This document shows positions 28,178 through 36,006 of a stretch of 64,000 nt of DNA, piece by piece. Where the stretch lies: positions 62,001 to 126,000 of the forward strand of contig CALKCP010000014.1 of NCBI GenBank assembly GCA_938083445.1, written 5' to 3'. Every line of letters begins with the position of its first letter. Positions within the stretch are counted from its first letter, which is position 1. Below the pieces are notes generated by a model, which was given only the letters and a program-made list of their open reading frames with translations, did not search any database and was not told where the DNA came from. The DNA comes from an uncultured Ulvibacter sp. (GTDB taxonomy: Bacteria > Bacteroidota > Bacteroidia > Flavobacteriales > Flavobacteriaceae). Both the position numbers and the translations under genes were made by a program.

Positions 28178-28762
28178 ATGAAAAAAATCACAAACAGTGA
28201 TGCGCTATTAGTAAGCGCATATATCGGAGGCGATGAATCTGCTATTTCAGCGTTAGTTACTCGACACAAACAAAGAATCTTCAGTTTTATATATTCCAAA
28301 GTATACGACCGTGATATCACGGAGGATATTTTTCAAGATACCTTTATAAAGGTCATTAGAACTCTAAAAAGAGGGGCATATAATGAGGAAGGCAAATTTT
28401 TGCCATGGGTCATGCGAATTGCACATAATTTGGTAATCGATCATTTCAGAAAGAATAATAGAATGCCAAAATTTGAAAACACAGGTGATTTCAATATCTT
28501 TTCTGTGTTATCAGACTCCTCGTTGAATGCTGAAAAAAGCATGATAAAAGGGCAGGTGGAAAGCGATGTGAGGCGCTTAATTGAAGAGCTTCCTGACGAT
28601 CAAAAAACGGTCCTCTTAATGCGAATATATAGAGACATGAGTTTTAAAGAAATTAGTGAACAAACGGGTGTTAGTATAAATACTGCCTTGGGTCGAATGC
28701 GCTACGCACTAATTAACTTACGTAAGGTAATTGATAAGCATAATATTATATTGACAAATTGA
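28178..28762 (+). CDS. ECF-type RNA polymerase sigma factor
   Basis: Sigma-70 family protein of 194 aa with only regions 2 and 4. Region 2 spans about residues 22-95 (ITEDIFQDTFIKVIRTL, then LPWVMRIAHNLVIDHFRK) and region 4 about 128-185 (LPDDQKTVLLMRIYRDMSF, then EISEQTGVSINTALGRM). No anti-sigma factor gene with a membrane segment follows. The next gene, 57 bp downstream, encodes a 50-aa soluble peptide. Which regulon it drives is not visible. The N-terminus begins at the ATG at 28178 after an A-run; no clear promoter was found in the 223-bp upstream gap. Confidence 0.9.
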   Translation: MKKITNSDALLVSAYIGGDESAISALVTRHKQRIFSFIYSKVYDRDITEDIFQDTFIKVIRTLKRGAYNEEGKFLPWVMRIAHNLVIDHFRKNNRMPKFENTGDFNIFSVLSDSSLNAEKSMIKGQVESDVRRLIEELPDDQKTVLLMRIYRDMSFKEISEQTGVSINTALGRMRYALINLRKVIDKHNIILTN

Positions 28763-28819
28763 TGCAATAAAGTGTTTTTTGGTGCGTTAAAGATAGCAAT
28801 AACCACTAAACAATGTTTT

Positions 28820-28972
28820 ATGCAAAAACTATACTTTGACACTTCACATTTGGAGCGTGTGGATGAAAAATTAGCTCCGAGAGAAGAAACGATTCAATTT
28901 ATTCTCGATTATTCGAAGGCTTTAAGTGTTTTAAATTTCGGTAAATTGAAGTTTGAAGCACTTCTAAACTAA
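28820..28972 (+). CDS. 50-aa conserved-looking small protein downstream of the sigma factor
   Basis: A 50-residue acidic, probably helical peptide beginning MQKLYFDTSHLERVDEKLAP and ending KFEALLN. There is no membrane segment or cysteine. I recall similar short proteins in other flavobacteria right after an ECF sigma gene, though this cannot be checked here. The ATG at 28820 is preferred over one at 28772, whose extra 16 residues look non-coding. A clear terminator begins 7 bp after the stop, so sigma factor and peptide form one transcript. It could act on the sigma factor, but nothing in its sequence proves that. Confidence 0.65.
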   Translation: MQKLYFDTSHLERVDEKLAPREETIQFILDYSKALSVLNFGKLKFEALLN

Positions 28973-28978
28973 ACTTTG

Positions 28979-29014
28979 ACCCTCTTTAATTTTTTAATTT
29001 TGGAGGGTTTTTTT
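28979..29014 (+). terminator. intrinsic terminator of the sigma-factor operon
   Basis: Stem ACCCTC/GAGGGT (28979-28984 with 29003-29008) followed by seven T. It sits directly before the convergent nth gene. Confidence 0.85.
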
Positions 29015-29025
29015 GTGTCTTATAA

Positions 29026-29685
29026 TTACTTTCTTTTGTTTTTAAAATAGGCGTCTATTACCGTTTTTCTTCCTATTGTTTTCGTTATAATGTCCTTATC
29101 CAAGTCCCATGCTCTAGCTGGAGAATATTGCCGCCCATACCAAATGATTTGAAGGTGTAGGCTATTCCAAAGTTCTTCTGGAAATAATCTTTTCGCATCT
29201 TTTTCAGTTTGCACCACGTTCTTCCCGTTCGTGAGCCCCCAACGATACATCAACCTGTGAATGTGCGTGTCTACTGGGAATGCTGGAATATTAAATGCTT
29301 GCGACATAACGACACTCGCTGTTTTATGTCCAACCGCTGGAAAAGATTCTAGGGCCTCAAAGCTAGCCGGAACGACACCCTTATATTTTTCTATTAGAAT
29401 TTTTGACAGGCCATAAATACCTTTTGACTTCATAGGTGATAATCCGACGGGTTTAATAATCTCTCGAATTTCTTCAATAGATAATTTCACCATATCGTAG
29501 GGATTATCGGCAATTTCAAACAAAAGTGGTGTTATTTTATTTACGCGTACATCAGTACTTTGGGCAGAAAGCAATACGGCAATAAGCAATGTATAAGGAT
29601 CCTTGTGATCTAATGGAATAGGGATTTCTGGATATAACTCTTCTAAGGTGTTAATGACGAAGTTTACCTTTTCTTTTTTGGTCAT
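29026..29685 (-). CDS. nth: endonuclease III-like DNA glycosylase lacking the Fe-S cluster
   Basis: A 219-aa HhH-GPD DNA glycosylase/AP lyase. The helix-hairpin-helix is SFPAVGHKTASVV, with catalytic Lys121, and the catalytic Asp139 lies in VDTHIHR. It would remove oxidised pyrimidines in base excision repair. Classical endonuclease III ends in a CX6CX2CX5C loop binding a [4Fe-4S] cluster; here the corresponding end (YGRQYSPARAWDLDKDI) has none, and the whole protein has no cysteine. The fold must be held without the cluster. The gene is divergent from bcp, with only 30 bp between start codons. Confidence 0.88.
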   Translation of the reverse strand: MTKKEKVNFVINTLEELYPEIPIPLDHKDPYTLLIAVLLSAQSTDVRVNKITPLLFEIADNPYDMVKLSIEEIREIIKPVGLSPMKSKGIYGLSKILIEKYKGVVPASFEALESFPAVGHKTASVVMSQAFNIPAFPVDTHIHRLMYRWGLTNGKNVVQTEKDAKRLFPEELWNSLHLQIIWYGRQYSPARAWDLDKDIITKTIGRKTVIDAYFKNKRK

Positions 29686-29715
29686 TTTGATTACTTTTAT
29701 ACAAAAATAAGCTAA

Positions 29716-30168
29716 ATGAACACATTACAAGTAGGAGACAAAGTACCAAATTTTATTTCTTCAGATCAACATGGAAATACAGTGGCATTGTCAGATTTTA
29801 AAGGGAAGAAGCTCGTGGTGTTTTTTTATCCTGCTGCAAGTACCCCTACGTGTACAGTGGAAGCTTGTAATTTAAGAGATCATTATAAGGAACTTCAGGA
29901 TGCGGGATATGAAATACTTGGGGTGAGCAAAGATACTGAGCGGAAACAGAAAAATTTTAGTGATAAATATAATTTTCCTTTTCCATTGCTTGCTGATACT
30001 GATAGAGAGGTTATCGAGACTTTTGGTGTTTGGGGGACAAAAAAGTTTATGGGACGTGTTTACGATGGCATACACAGGAAATCATTTGTTATAAATGAAG
30101 AGGGGATTGTTTCAAAAGTGATTGACAAAGTGAAGAGCAAAGAACACGCGCGTCAGATCTTAGATTAA
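29716..30168 (+). CDS. bcp: thioredoxin-dependent thiol peroxidase (BCP/PrxQ peroxiredoxin)
   Basis: A 150-aa peroxiredoxin that reduces hydroperoxides using thioredoxin. The peroxidatic Cys46 is in PAASTPTCTVEAC and the resolving Cys51 follows five residues later, the atypical two-Cys layout of BCP. The protein is cytoplasmic with no signal peptide. It is divergent from nth, pairing oxidative DNA repair with peroxide defence, and its TAA stop overlaps the stop of the convergent gene at 30165. TACTTTTA at 29692-29699 in the short shared intergenic region resembles a -7 element. Confidence 0.93.
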   Translation: MNTLQVGDKVPNFISSDQHGNTVALSDFKGKKLVVFFYPAASTPTCTVEACNLRDHYKELQDAGYEILGVSKDTERKQKNFSDKYNFPFPLLADTDREVIETFGVWGTKKFMGRVYDGIHRKSFVINEEGIVSKVIDKVKSKEHARQILD

Positions 30169-31619
30169 CCTTCAATTTTCGTTTTGTTTTCACGATAGCC
30201 GAAAAGTTTTTTATCTCTTATAATTTCTGAAACCCCTTTTGGCAGCATGTCGCCCCAACCTTTTTCACCATTTTCAATCATAGAGAGTACTTTACGAGAG
30301 AAAATATTAAGAATTTCCGGGTTATAGTCAACTATGTCTACCACTTTTCCATTGTATTTGAAGAATTTATAAAGCTCTTTCATACGAGGATGTACCTTAA
30401 GATTTTCACTGTTTGTGTATTTTCCTGTTTCAGGGTTCTTCATAGGATATAAATAAACTTTTAGATCCTTAAAGAATAGTTTTCCAAATGCTTCCAAAAT
30501 TCCACCACTAAGATGACGATAGTATTGCTCGTCAAATATATCAATAAGGTTATTTACACCCATTGCTAGGCCGAGGCGCATTTTCGTGTAGCGTGAAAAG
30601 TATTCTACAACCTTGTAATACTCTTGGAAATTTGATATCATCACCGAATGCCCCAATGAGCATAATAATTTTGCACGATGCATAAAGTCCTCTTCATCAA
30701 TTTCACCCTCAGCGCGCAGATTAGATAATGTAATTTCAAAAATCACCTCTGTGCGATCTTCATCGACCCTGTTTTCGCTGAGAAACATTTTATATGATTT
30801 CTCATACATGTCGATATTAACCTTCGTTACAGGACGAAAACTACCTCTGAAAGCAAGGATGTTTTTTTTGTATAATATCTTAGCTGGAAGAATGTTTCTG
30901 CCATCAGGCCCAAACATTACGGCGTCTGTCATTCCGTTTTTAATAAGCTGCAAACTCATTAAACGGTTATCAATGTTTTCAAACCTTGGACCAGAAAAAT
31001 TAATAGTGTCGATCTCGAGCTTATCTTTATCGATGTGATCATATAAATAGCGAAGAAGCTTGTTTGGCGCATCGAATTTGTAATAGGCACTATATATTAA
31101 GTTTACGCCTAAAATCCCAAGTGTTTTTTGTTGTAAAATAGCATCATTTTCATGAAAACGAATATGTAGGGTTATTTCATTATACTCTTCATTTGGATCT
31201 ACTTGATAGCGAATTCCAACCCAACCGTGACCTTTGTATTTCTTTGCAAAATCAATAGTAGATACAGTATTTGCATAAGTGAAGAACAGTTTGTTTGGAT
31301 GCTTCTCTCGCTTAATGCGCTCTTCTATCAGATTGCTTTCATGATGGAGCATTTTTTTTAACCTAGATTCAGTTACATACCTTCGATCATTCTCAATTCC
31401 ATATATGGCATCACTAAAGTCTTTATCGTATGCAGATACGGTCTTTGCAATGGTTCCTGAAGCTCCACCTGCTCGAAAAAAGTTACGAACCGTTTCTTGA
31501 CCAGCTCCAATTTCAGCAAAGGTTCCGTAGATATTTTCGTTGAGATTTATTCGAAGCGCTTTATTTCTAATGGAGGGAACATCTTCGAATTTCTTATCTC
31601 CTGAAATATATTTAGGCAT
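30165..31619 (-). CDS. large conserved-looking cytoplasmic protein of unknown function
   Basis: A 484-aa soluble protein without signal peptide or membrane segment. Features include an N-terminal NENIYGTFAEIGAGQETVRNF-like start (residues 27-47), a glycine-rich RAGGASGT block at 49-56, WVGIRYQVDP near 131 and RLGLAMGVNNLIDIFDEQYY near residue 345. I recall proteins of this type in Bacteroidetes sometimes carrying the name nicotinate-nucleotide adenylyltransferase, but no HxGH nucleotidyltransferase motif is visible, so I do not accept it. The gene is convergent with bcp, with overlapping stop codons. TACCTTTA on the minus strand at 31655-31648 may be its -7 element. Confidence 0.8.
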   Translation of the reverse strand: MPKYISGDKKFEDVPSIRNKALRINLNENIYGTFAEIGAGQETVRNFFRAGGASGTIAKTVSAYDKDFSDAIYGIENDRRYVTESRLKKMLHHESNLIEERIKREKHPNKLFFTYANTVSTIDFAKKYKGHGWVGIRYQVDPNEEYNEITLHIRFHENDAILQQKTLGILGVNLIYSAYYKFDAPNKLLRYLYDHIDKDKLEIDTINFSGPRFENIDNRLMSLQLIKNGMTDAVMFGPDGRNILPAKILYKKNILAFRGSFRPVTKVNIDMYEKSYKMFLSENRVDEDRTEVIFEITLSNLRAEGEIDEEDFMHRAKLLCSLGHSVMISNFQEYYKVVEYFSRYTKMRLGLAMGVNNLIDIFDEQYYRHLSGGILEAFGKLFFKDLKVYLYPMKNPETGKYTNSENLKVHPRMKELYKFFKYNGKVVDIVDYNPEILNIFSRKVLSMIENGEKGWGDMLPKGVSEIIRDKKLFGYRENKTKIEG

Positions 31620-31892
31620 AGCAATTGTTTGTTATTGTACTTGCATGTAAAGGTATTGAATTAGTCACTTAAAGAAAAATATATACTTCTTTTAACTTTA
31701 CAAACATGCTTCTATGTTTAGGACTTTTATTTTATTTCTTTTTAAACCATTTACAGATATAAAACTTGCACTCTTTTGGAAACCTAAATATGTTACTCTG
31801 AAAATATAAAACGAAGAAAATATAAAATAAAACACCTATTGTTTCGCACAGGACTATAATAAGCTATAATTTTAGATCATTAAAAAGAATAT

Positions 31893-32657
31893 ATGGAAGT
31901 TACTTTTCTAGGTACTGGAACATCGCAAGGAATTCCTATTATTGGGAGCAATCACCCCGTTTGTAAGAGTTCAAACCCGAAGGATAAAAGGCTGCGAGTT
32001 TCTGTGTTATTACGTTGGGGAAATTTCAGTTATGTGATTGATTGTGGTCCAGATTTCCGGCAGCAAATGCTTCGGGAGGAGGTAGAAAAAATACACGGGG
32101 TTTTGCTAACGCACGAGCACAGTGATCATACAGCGGGAATCGATGATATTCGGCCCTATTATTTTAGGCAAGGTAATATCCCTTTTTATGCCGAAAAAAG
32201 AGTTTTTAATGCATTGCATGAAAGATTCAGTTATATCTTTGCAACGAAAAATAAATATCCAGGGGCACCTACAATCGATGAAATCGAGATCGACGAAAAT
32301 TCGAATTTTGTAATTGGAAACAAAAACGTGACCGTGCTTAGAGCGTTTCATGATCGTTTGCCTGTGCTGGGGTTTAAGATTGAAGGTTTTACCTACCTAA
32401 CGGATGTAAAGACCATATCAGATGTGGAAATAAAAAAAATAAAGAATACGAAAGTTTTGGTTATTAATGCATTAAGAGTAGAGCCACATTACTCTCACTT
32501 TAATCTGTCCGAAGCACTAGCGTTTATTGAAAAAGTAAGGCCAGGGGTTGCCTATTTAACACACATTAGCCATTTATTGGGATTTCATGATGAGGTTGAA
32601 AAACAACTCCCAGAGAACGTCTTTTTAAGCTACGACAATTTAAAAATTACTGTATAA
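31893..32657 (+). CDS. metallo-beta-lactamase-fold phosphodiesterase, PhnP-like
   Basis: A 254-aa MBL-fold hydrolase. The N-terminus MEVTFLGTGTSQGIPIIG and the metal motif HEHSDH at residues 74-79 are joined by a distal Asp in YLTDVK and His in THISHLLG. The layout is that of PhnP and related cyclic phosphodiesterases. PhnP opens phosphoribosyl 1,2-cyclic phosphate in phosphonate use, but no phn genes are present here, so the natural substrate is probably another cyclic phosphate. It forms a two-gene unit with the hypothetical gene 3 bp downstream. Confidence 0.83.
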   Translation: MEVTFLGTGTSQGIPIIGSNHPVCKSSNPKDKRLRVSVLLRWGNFSYVIDCGPDFRQQMLREEVEKIHGVLLTHEHSDHTAGIDDIRPYYFRQGNIPFYAEKRVFNALHERFSYIFATKNKYPGAPTIDEIEIDENSNFVIGNKNVTVLRAFHDRLPVLGFKIEGFTYLTDVKTISDVEIKKIKNTKVLVINALRVEPHYSHFNLSEALAFIEKVRPGVAYLTHISHLLGFHDEVEKQLPENVFLSYDNLKITV

Positions 32658-32660
32658 GTT

Positions 32661-33155
32661 ATGAAGAATAAAATTTTTATGTACCTCTTTTTTTTCGCAT
32701 TGTTATTTGTCATATTTCAATATATGAACGAAAAAACAATCTACGAATCTCAAGATAAGAAGATAAAAGCGCTAACTGAAAAGAAAATTATAGGTTTAGA
32801 TTCGATTGATATATTAAATGATAGAATTGCCAATCTAAATTATTTTACTCTTCAAGGAAATGAAAATGCCATGACTTATTTCGAAAACTTAGGACTCGAT
32901 CCTTTGCAAGTAGAACAGCAAGTTGCAGATGCAATCTATGACAGAGTATTAGAAGATGGTGGAAACAGCTTAATACCATTCAAAGGGGCCAAAGGAACTA
33001 TGAAAATTAACAAATTAAAATTCCTGAATCATCGATGGATAATAGCCGATTTTTCTGATGGTACGTCCTGGGGGGAAATGATTGTGGAATACTTTTTTGA
33101 TGATAAAATGGAGCTCCAATTAACTGTAAATGGTTCGGTTTTGTATCCTAATTAG
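32661..33155 (+). CDS. membrane-anchored protein of unknown function
   Basis: A 164-aa protein with one N-terminal hydrophobic segment (about residues 4-22, FMYLFFFALLFVIFQYM) acting as anchor or uncleaved signal. A short coiled-coil-like stretch rich in Lys/Glu (25-55) follows, then a globular C-terminal domain with LNHRWIIADFSDGTSWGEMI. I do not recognise the family. It starts 3 bp after the PhnP-like gene stop, so the two are translated from one message. An intergenic repeat copy lies just after its stop codon. Confidence 0.75.
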   Translation: MKNKIFMYLFFFALLFVIFQYMNEKTIYESQDKKIKALTEKKIIGLDSIDILNDRIANLNYFTLQGNENAMTYFENLGLDPLQVEQQVADAIYDRVLEDGGNSLIPFKGAKGTMKINKLKFLNHRWIIADFSDGTSWGEMIVEYFFDDKMELQLTVNGSVLYPN

Positions 33156-33163
33156 AAGATAGG

Positions 33164-33194
33164 CCATTCGCTTTGCCCATTGAGAGAAGAAAGA
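33164..33194 (+). repeat. intergenic imperfect repeat, copy 1
   Basis: A 31-nt core beginning CCATTCGCTTTGC, just downstream of the gene ending at 33155. Copy 2 is in inverted orientation at 57599-57629, with 28 of 31 positions identical. Similarity continues loosely on the left side (AATTAGA...AG). Both copies are non-coding. Confidence 0.6.
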
Positions 33195-33263
33195 CTAATT
33201 AACTTTCAACCTTCCAACTCACATCTAATTGTTTTCTCAATACTCAAGTCTAGTATCTTAAAT

Positions 33264-33923
33264 CTATTTCCCAGTATTTTCAAGCCATTCTTTAAACTCA
33301 TGAAAGTTCTGCGGGGCAACACCATGGCCCACAGGGAATTCTGAATAGGTACTATGGATATTTAAATTCTTTAAAAAAGGTTCTGTTTTTCGCGCCCAAT
33401 CAACCGGTATTACTTGATCTACACTGCCATGAGACGAATATATTTTTAAATTGTTGAAATTGTTATTTTCATAACCATCTAAAAGCAGATCTTCATTAAT
33501 GTAACCACTTAGACCGATTACATTTTTTATTTTCTCAGGATAGCTTAAAGCTACTGAAAAACTCAATATCGTACCTTGACTAAAGCCCAAAAGGGTGATA
33601 TTGTCTTTCTGCACATTGTATTTGTCAATTATTTCATCAATACAATCCCTGATTAGATCTCTCGATTTTATAGCTTGTTCGGTATCACTAAATTTCCCAT
33701 CCGAGCTGTCAAAATATATAGTATACCATGCATTTCCTGATGGTTGCATAGAAATAGGGGCCTTTAATGCGATAATGCTATAGTGATCGGGCAATTCTCT
33801 TGCAAAAGAAAAAAGGTCATTTTCATCACTGCCAAAACCGTGCAGCATTATAATAACCGGTGAGGCTTCATTAGGATTAGACGCCGCCTTGTAATTGTGT
33901 TCGAGTGATAAGTGTTGCTTCAT
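33264..33923 (-). CDS. carboxylesterase/phospholipase-type alpha/beta hydrolase
   Basis: A 219-aa cytoplasmic serine hydrolase of the Abhydrolase_2 (phospholipase/carboxylesterase) family. The oxyanion region is IIMLHGFGSDE (residues 24-34), the nucleophile is Ser115 in GFSQG, the acid is in HGSVDQVIP and the His in PVGHGV near the end. These enzymes cleave short acyl esters or lysophospholipids. It is the last gene of a leftward run that includes the two small membrane proteins, the dihydroorotase-like and the BatA-like genes; its 74-bp separation leaves cotranscription uncertain. Confidence 0.87.
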   Translation of the reverse strand: MKQHLSLEHNYKAASNPNEASPVIIMLHGFGSDENDLFSFARELPDHYSIIALKAPISMQPSGNAWYTIYFDSSDGKFSDTEQAIKSRDLIRDCIDEIIDKYNVQKDNITLLGFSQGTILSFSVALSYPEKIKNVIGLSGYINEDLLLDGYENNNFNNLKIYSSHGSVDQVIPVDWARKTEPFLKNLNIHSTYSEFPVGHGVAPQNFHEFKEWLENTGK

Positions 33924-33997
33924 TGTTTCTTAAATAAAGTATGTCGTTACCACTGAGGTTATTCAGCAACTAACGACATCATGCAATGTTGATTTTA

Positions 33998-34327
33998 TTA
34001 TCCGATATTCTTAAACCATTCTTGAAAGTGCCCGCCGAGGTATGGGACAGGTTTTTTTTCACCTTGGATAGCTCCAACAAATCCTAAAACCCAAAACACG
34101 ATTAAACCGAGTTCAAATATCCAACCTAATACAGCGATATCAACAAACGGGTTAATGATACCTAATAAAAACGAAAGTAAATTTATTCCTAGTGCTTGTC
34201 TAAGGTGAAAGGTTGCATATGTCGTTTTGCTATTGTTATTCATTATATAGGCTATGATCCAACCCACAGGAGTTAAATAGGATATAATTGCGACGGTTTT
34301 TCCGTTATCTGAAGATGTTTGTGACAT
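33998..34327 (-). CDS. small polytopic membrane protein (DUF4870/Tic20-like), copy 2
   Basis: A 109-aa protein with about three membrane segments. It starts MSQTSSDNGKTVAIISYLTP, has YATFHLRQALGINLLS in the middle, and ends VPYLGGHFQEWFKNIG. This is the general layout of DUF4870 proteins. The gene at 34376 encodes a shorter paralogue with the same key pattern (FATWHL, then IPFLSEKFQQWF), so this is a tandem duplication that has diverged. The function of the family is unknown. The gene follows its paralogue by 48 bp. Confidence 0.75.
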   Translation of the reverse strand: MSQTSSDNGKTVAIISYLTPVGWIIAYIMNNNSKTTYATFHLRQALGINLLSFLLGIINPFVDIAVLGWIFELGLIVFWVLGFVGAIQGEKKPVPYLGGHFQEWFKNIG

Positions 34328-34375
34328 AATAAAGTATTTAGTAGTTATGGAAATTATAAGCTCAATATAAACTAT

Positions 34376-34696
34376 CTAATCTAAAAAGGTAAACCATTGT
34401 TGAAATTTTTCACTTAAAAATGGGATCCCCTTTTTTTTACCCTGTATCGCCATAATGAGCGAATACATTACAAAAACGATACTTGCTATTTGAAGCATGT
34501 CGCCTGTTAAGAGATTCATATTAAATTGGGCTGCGAGTGAAATGATCCATAGAATGATAATTCCAAACATGTTTTTTAAATGCCAAGTGGCAAAGGCATC
34601 TTTTTCATTGCTATTCATTGAAGCTGCAATTAAGAACCCAACGAAGGTTGCATACGCTAGTATTGCTTTGTTTTTTCCGGGAATTGATTCTGCCAT
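34376..34696 (-). CDS. small polytopic membrane protein (DUF4870/Tic20-like), copy 1
   Basis: A 106-aa paralogue of the neighbouring protein, with about three membrane segments. Shared marks are a soluble N-terminus, an A-T-[WF]-H-L motif (FATWHLKNMFG) and the ending AIQGKKKGIPFLSEKFQQWF. The start codon lies two bases after the stop of the dihydroorotase-like gene, so the two are translationally linked. The function is unknown; linkage to a BatA-like protein points to the envelope. Confidence 0.75.
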   Translation of the reverse strand: MAESIPGKNKAILAYATFVGFLIAASMNSNEKDAFATWHLKNMFGIIILWIISLAAQFNMNLLTGDMLQIASIVFVMYSLIMAIQGKKKGIPFLSEKFQQWFTFLD

Positions 34697-34698
34697 GA

Positions 34699-35952
34699 TT
34701 AAAGTATTAGCAGTTTTTTATTCGCATAAATTCCGTACGCTTTTCCTTTTAACCTACTTTTTAGAAATGCAGCGTTTTTTGATGTTGAAAGGATATCGTC
34801 CTCTTTTAACGTCCATTCGATGTTCGGGTCGAAGAGGGTGATATTGGCTTTCGAGCCTTCCTTTAATTCCTCCTCTACACATCCAAATACACCTCTCAGG
34901 GCAGTGAGTGCAGTAATGGTTGTTTCTAGGTCAATAAGACTGTTTAACGCACCAAAAGCGCTTTCTAAACCGACGCTTCCAAAAAATGCATGATCAAATT
35001 CTGTTTTTTTATTTTCAATATCAATAGGATCGTGGTCACTCGTAACACCGTCAATTACGCCTTCTTTTAGACCTTTGAGCAACGCCTTGGTATCGTCTTT
35101 TGTTCGCAGTGGGGGCATCAATTTATAATTCGTATCGAAACTCTCCAGTGCATCGTCTGTAAGATATAAGTTGGCCACTGCAACACTGCAGCTCACATCA
35201 AGTCCTTTCGTCTTGGCATCTTTTATAAGCTCAACCGATTTCTTTGTTGATATGGTGGGGATGTGGAGTTTTCCTCCTGTATATTCTAATATAGATAAAT
35301 CTCTAGCTATTTGAAGCGATTCGGCTAAGGCTGGAATCCCTTTCAAGCCTAAACGAGTGCTATTAATTTCTTCATTCATCATTCCTCCTTTCGCAACTAA
35401 TTTTTCTAAAGGAAAGGACTGCACCATTCCATTAAAACCCTGTGCATATTGTAGCGCAATTTTTAATAGGTTGGGGTTCTGTATGGGTTTTTTGTAGTCA
35501 TAGAAGGATATGGCACCTTCGTTCTTCATGTCAAATAATTCGGCTAAATCCACACCTTTGCTTTCTATAGTGAGTGCGCCGATAGGGTGGAGGTCGACCG
35601 CATGCCCGCTTGCTTTCGATTTTAAATACTGTATCGTTGCTTTACTGTCTGTTACCGGAAAGGTATTTGCATTTACAGCAACTTCGGTGAAACCACTTAA
35701 AGCAGCTGTATTCAATCCATTTTCAATAGTTTCACGTTCTTCAAACCCAGGTTCGCCAAAGGATACGCTGGGATCGAACCAGCCTTTAGAGATATGTAGA
35801 TTGGGAAGAAAAATCTCTTTCTCCTTACCAGATTTGGTAATCTTGGCTCCAATTTTTTTTATCACGCCACTTTCAATTAAAACGTCTCGCTTCTTTAAAT
35901 GGTGTTTATTGCCTAAGTCGACAATGGTGGCGGATTTTAATAGAATATTCAT
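34699..35952 (-). CDS. dihydroorotase-like protein without metal ligands
   Basis: A 417-aa amidohydrolase-fold protein clearly related to type I dihydroorotases over its full length (FGEPGFEERETIENGL, GLKGIPALAES, TSDHDPID). Active enzymes have D-x-H-x-H at the start of the barrel; here residues 60-64 read DPSVS, with both His lost. The later metal-site histidines are also replaced (SFPLE for the usual H-x-E region, and PTIST where H-x-S-T is expected), leaving only the late Asp. It is probably catalytically inactive as a zinc dihydroorotase and may be a structural partner, as inactive PyrC' is for aspartate transcarbamoylase in some bacteria. I therefore leave the gene symbol blank. It lies between the BatA-like and small membrane protein genes. 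Confidence 0.8.
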   Translation of the reverse strand: MNILLKSATIVDLGNKHHLKKRDVLIESGVIKKIGAKITKSGKEKEIFLPNLHISKGWFDPSVSFGEPGFEERETIENGLNTAALSGFTEVAVNANTFPVTDSKATIQYLKSKASGHAVDLHPIGALTIESKGVDLAELFDMKNEGAISFYDYKKPIQNPNLLKIALQYAQGFNGMVQSFPLEKLVAKGGMMNEEINSTRLGLKGIPALAESLQIARDLSILEYTGGKLHIPTISTKKSVELIKDAKTKGLDVSCSVAVANLYLTDDALESFDTNYKLMPPLRTKDDTKALLKGLKEGVIDGVTSDHDPIDIENKKTEFDHAFFGSVGLESAFGALNSLIDLETTITALTALRGVFGCVEEELKEGSKANITLFDPNIEWTLKEDDILSTSKNAAFLKSRLKGKAYGIYANKKLLIL

Positions 35953-36006
35953 TTTTTTAAAGATTCAATTAATATACGATAGTCTTCAGTCTTTATACGA
36001 CATCCA

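Noticed and set aside
31893-32657. Phosphonate utilisation operon suggested by the PhnP-like enzyme
   Set aside because: No other phn genes are present; only a small anchored protein follows.
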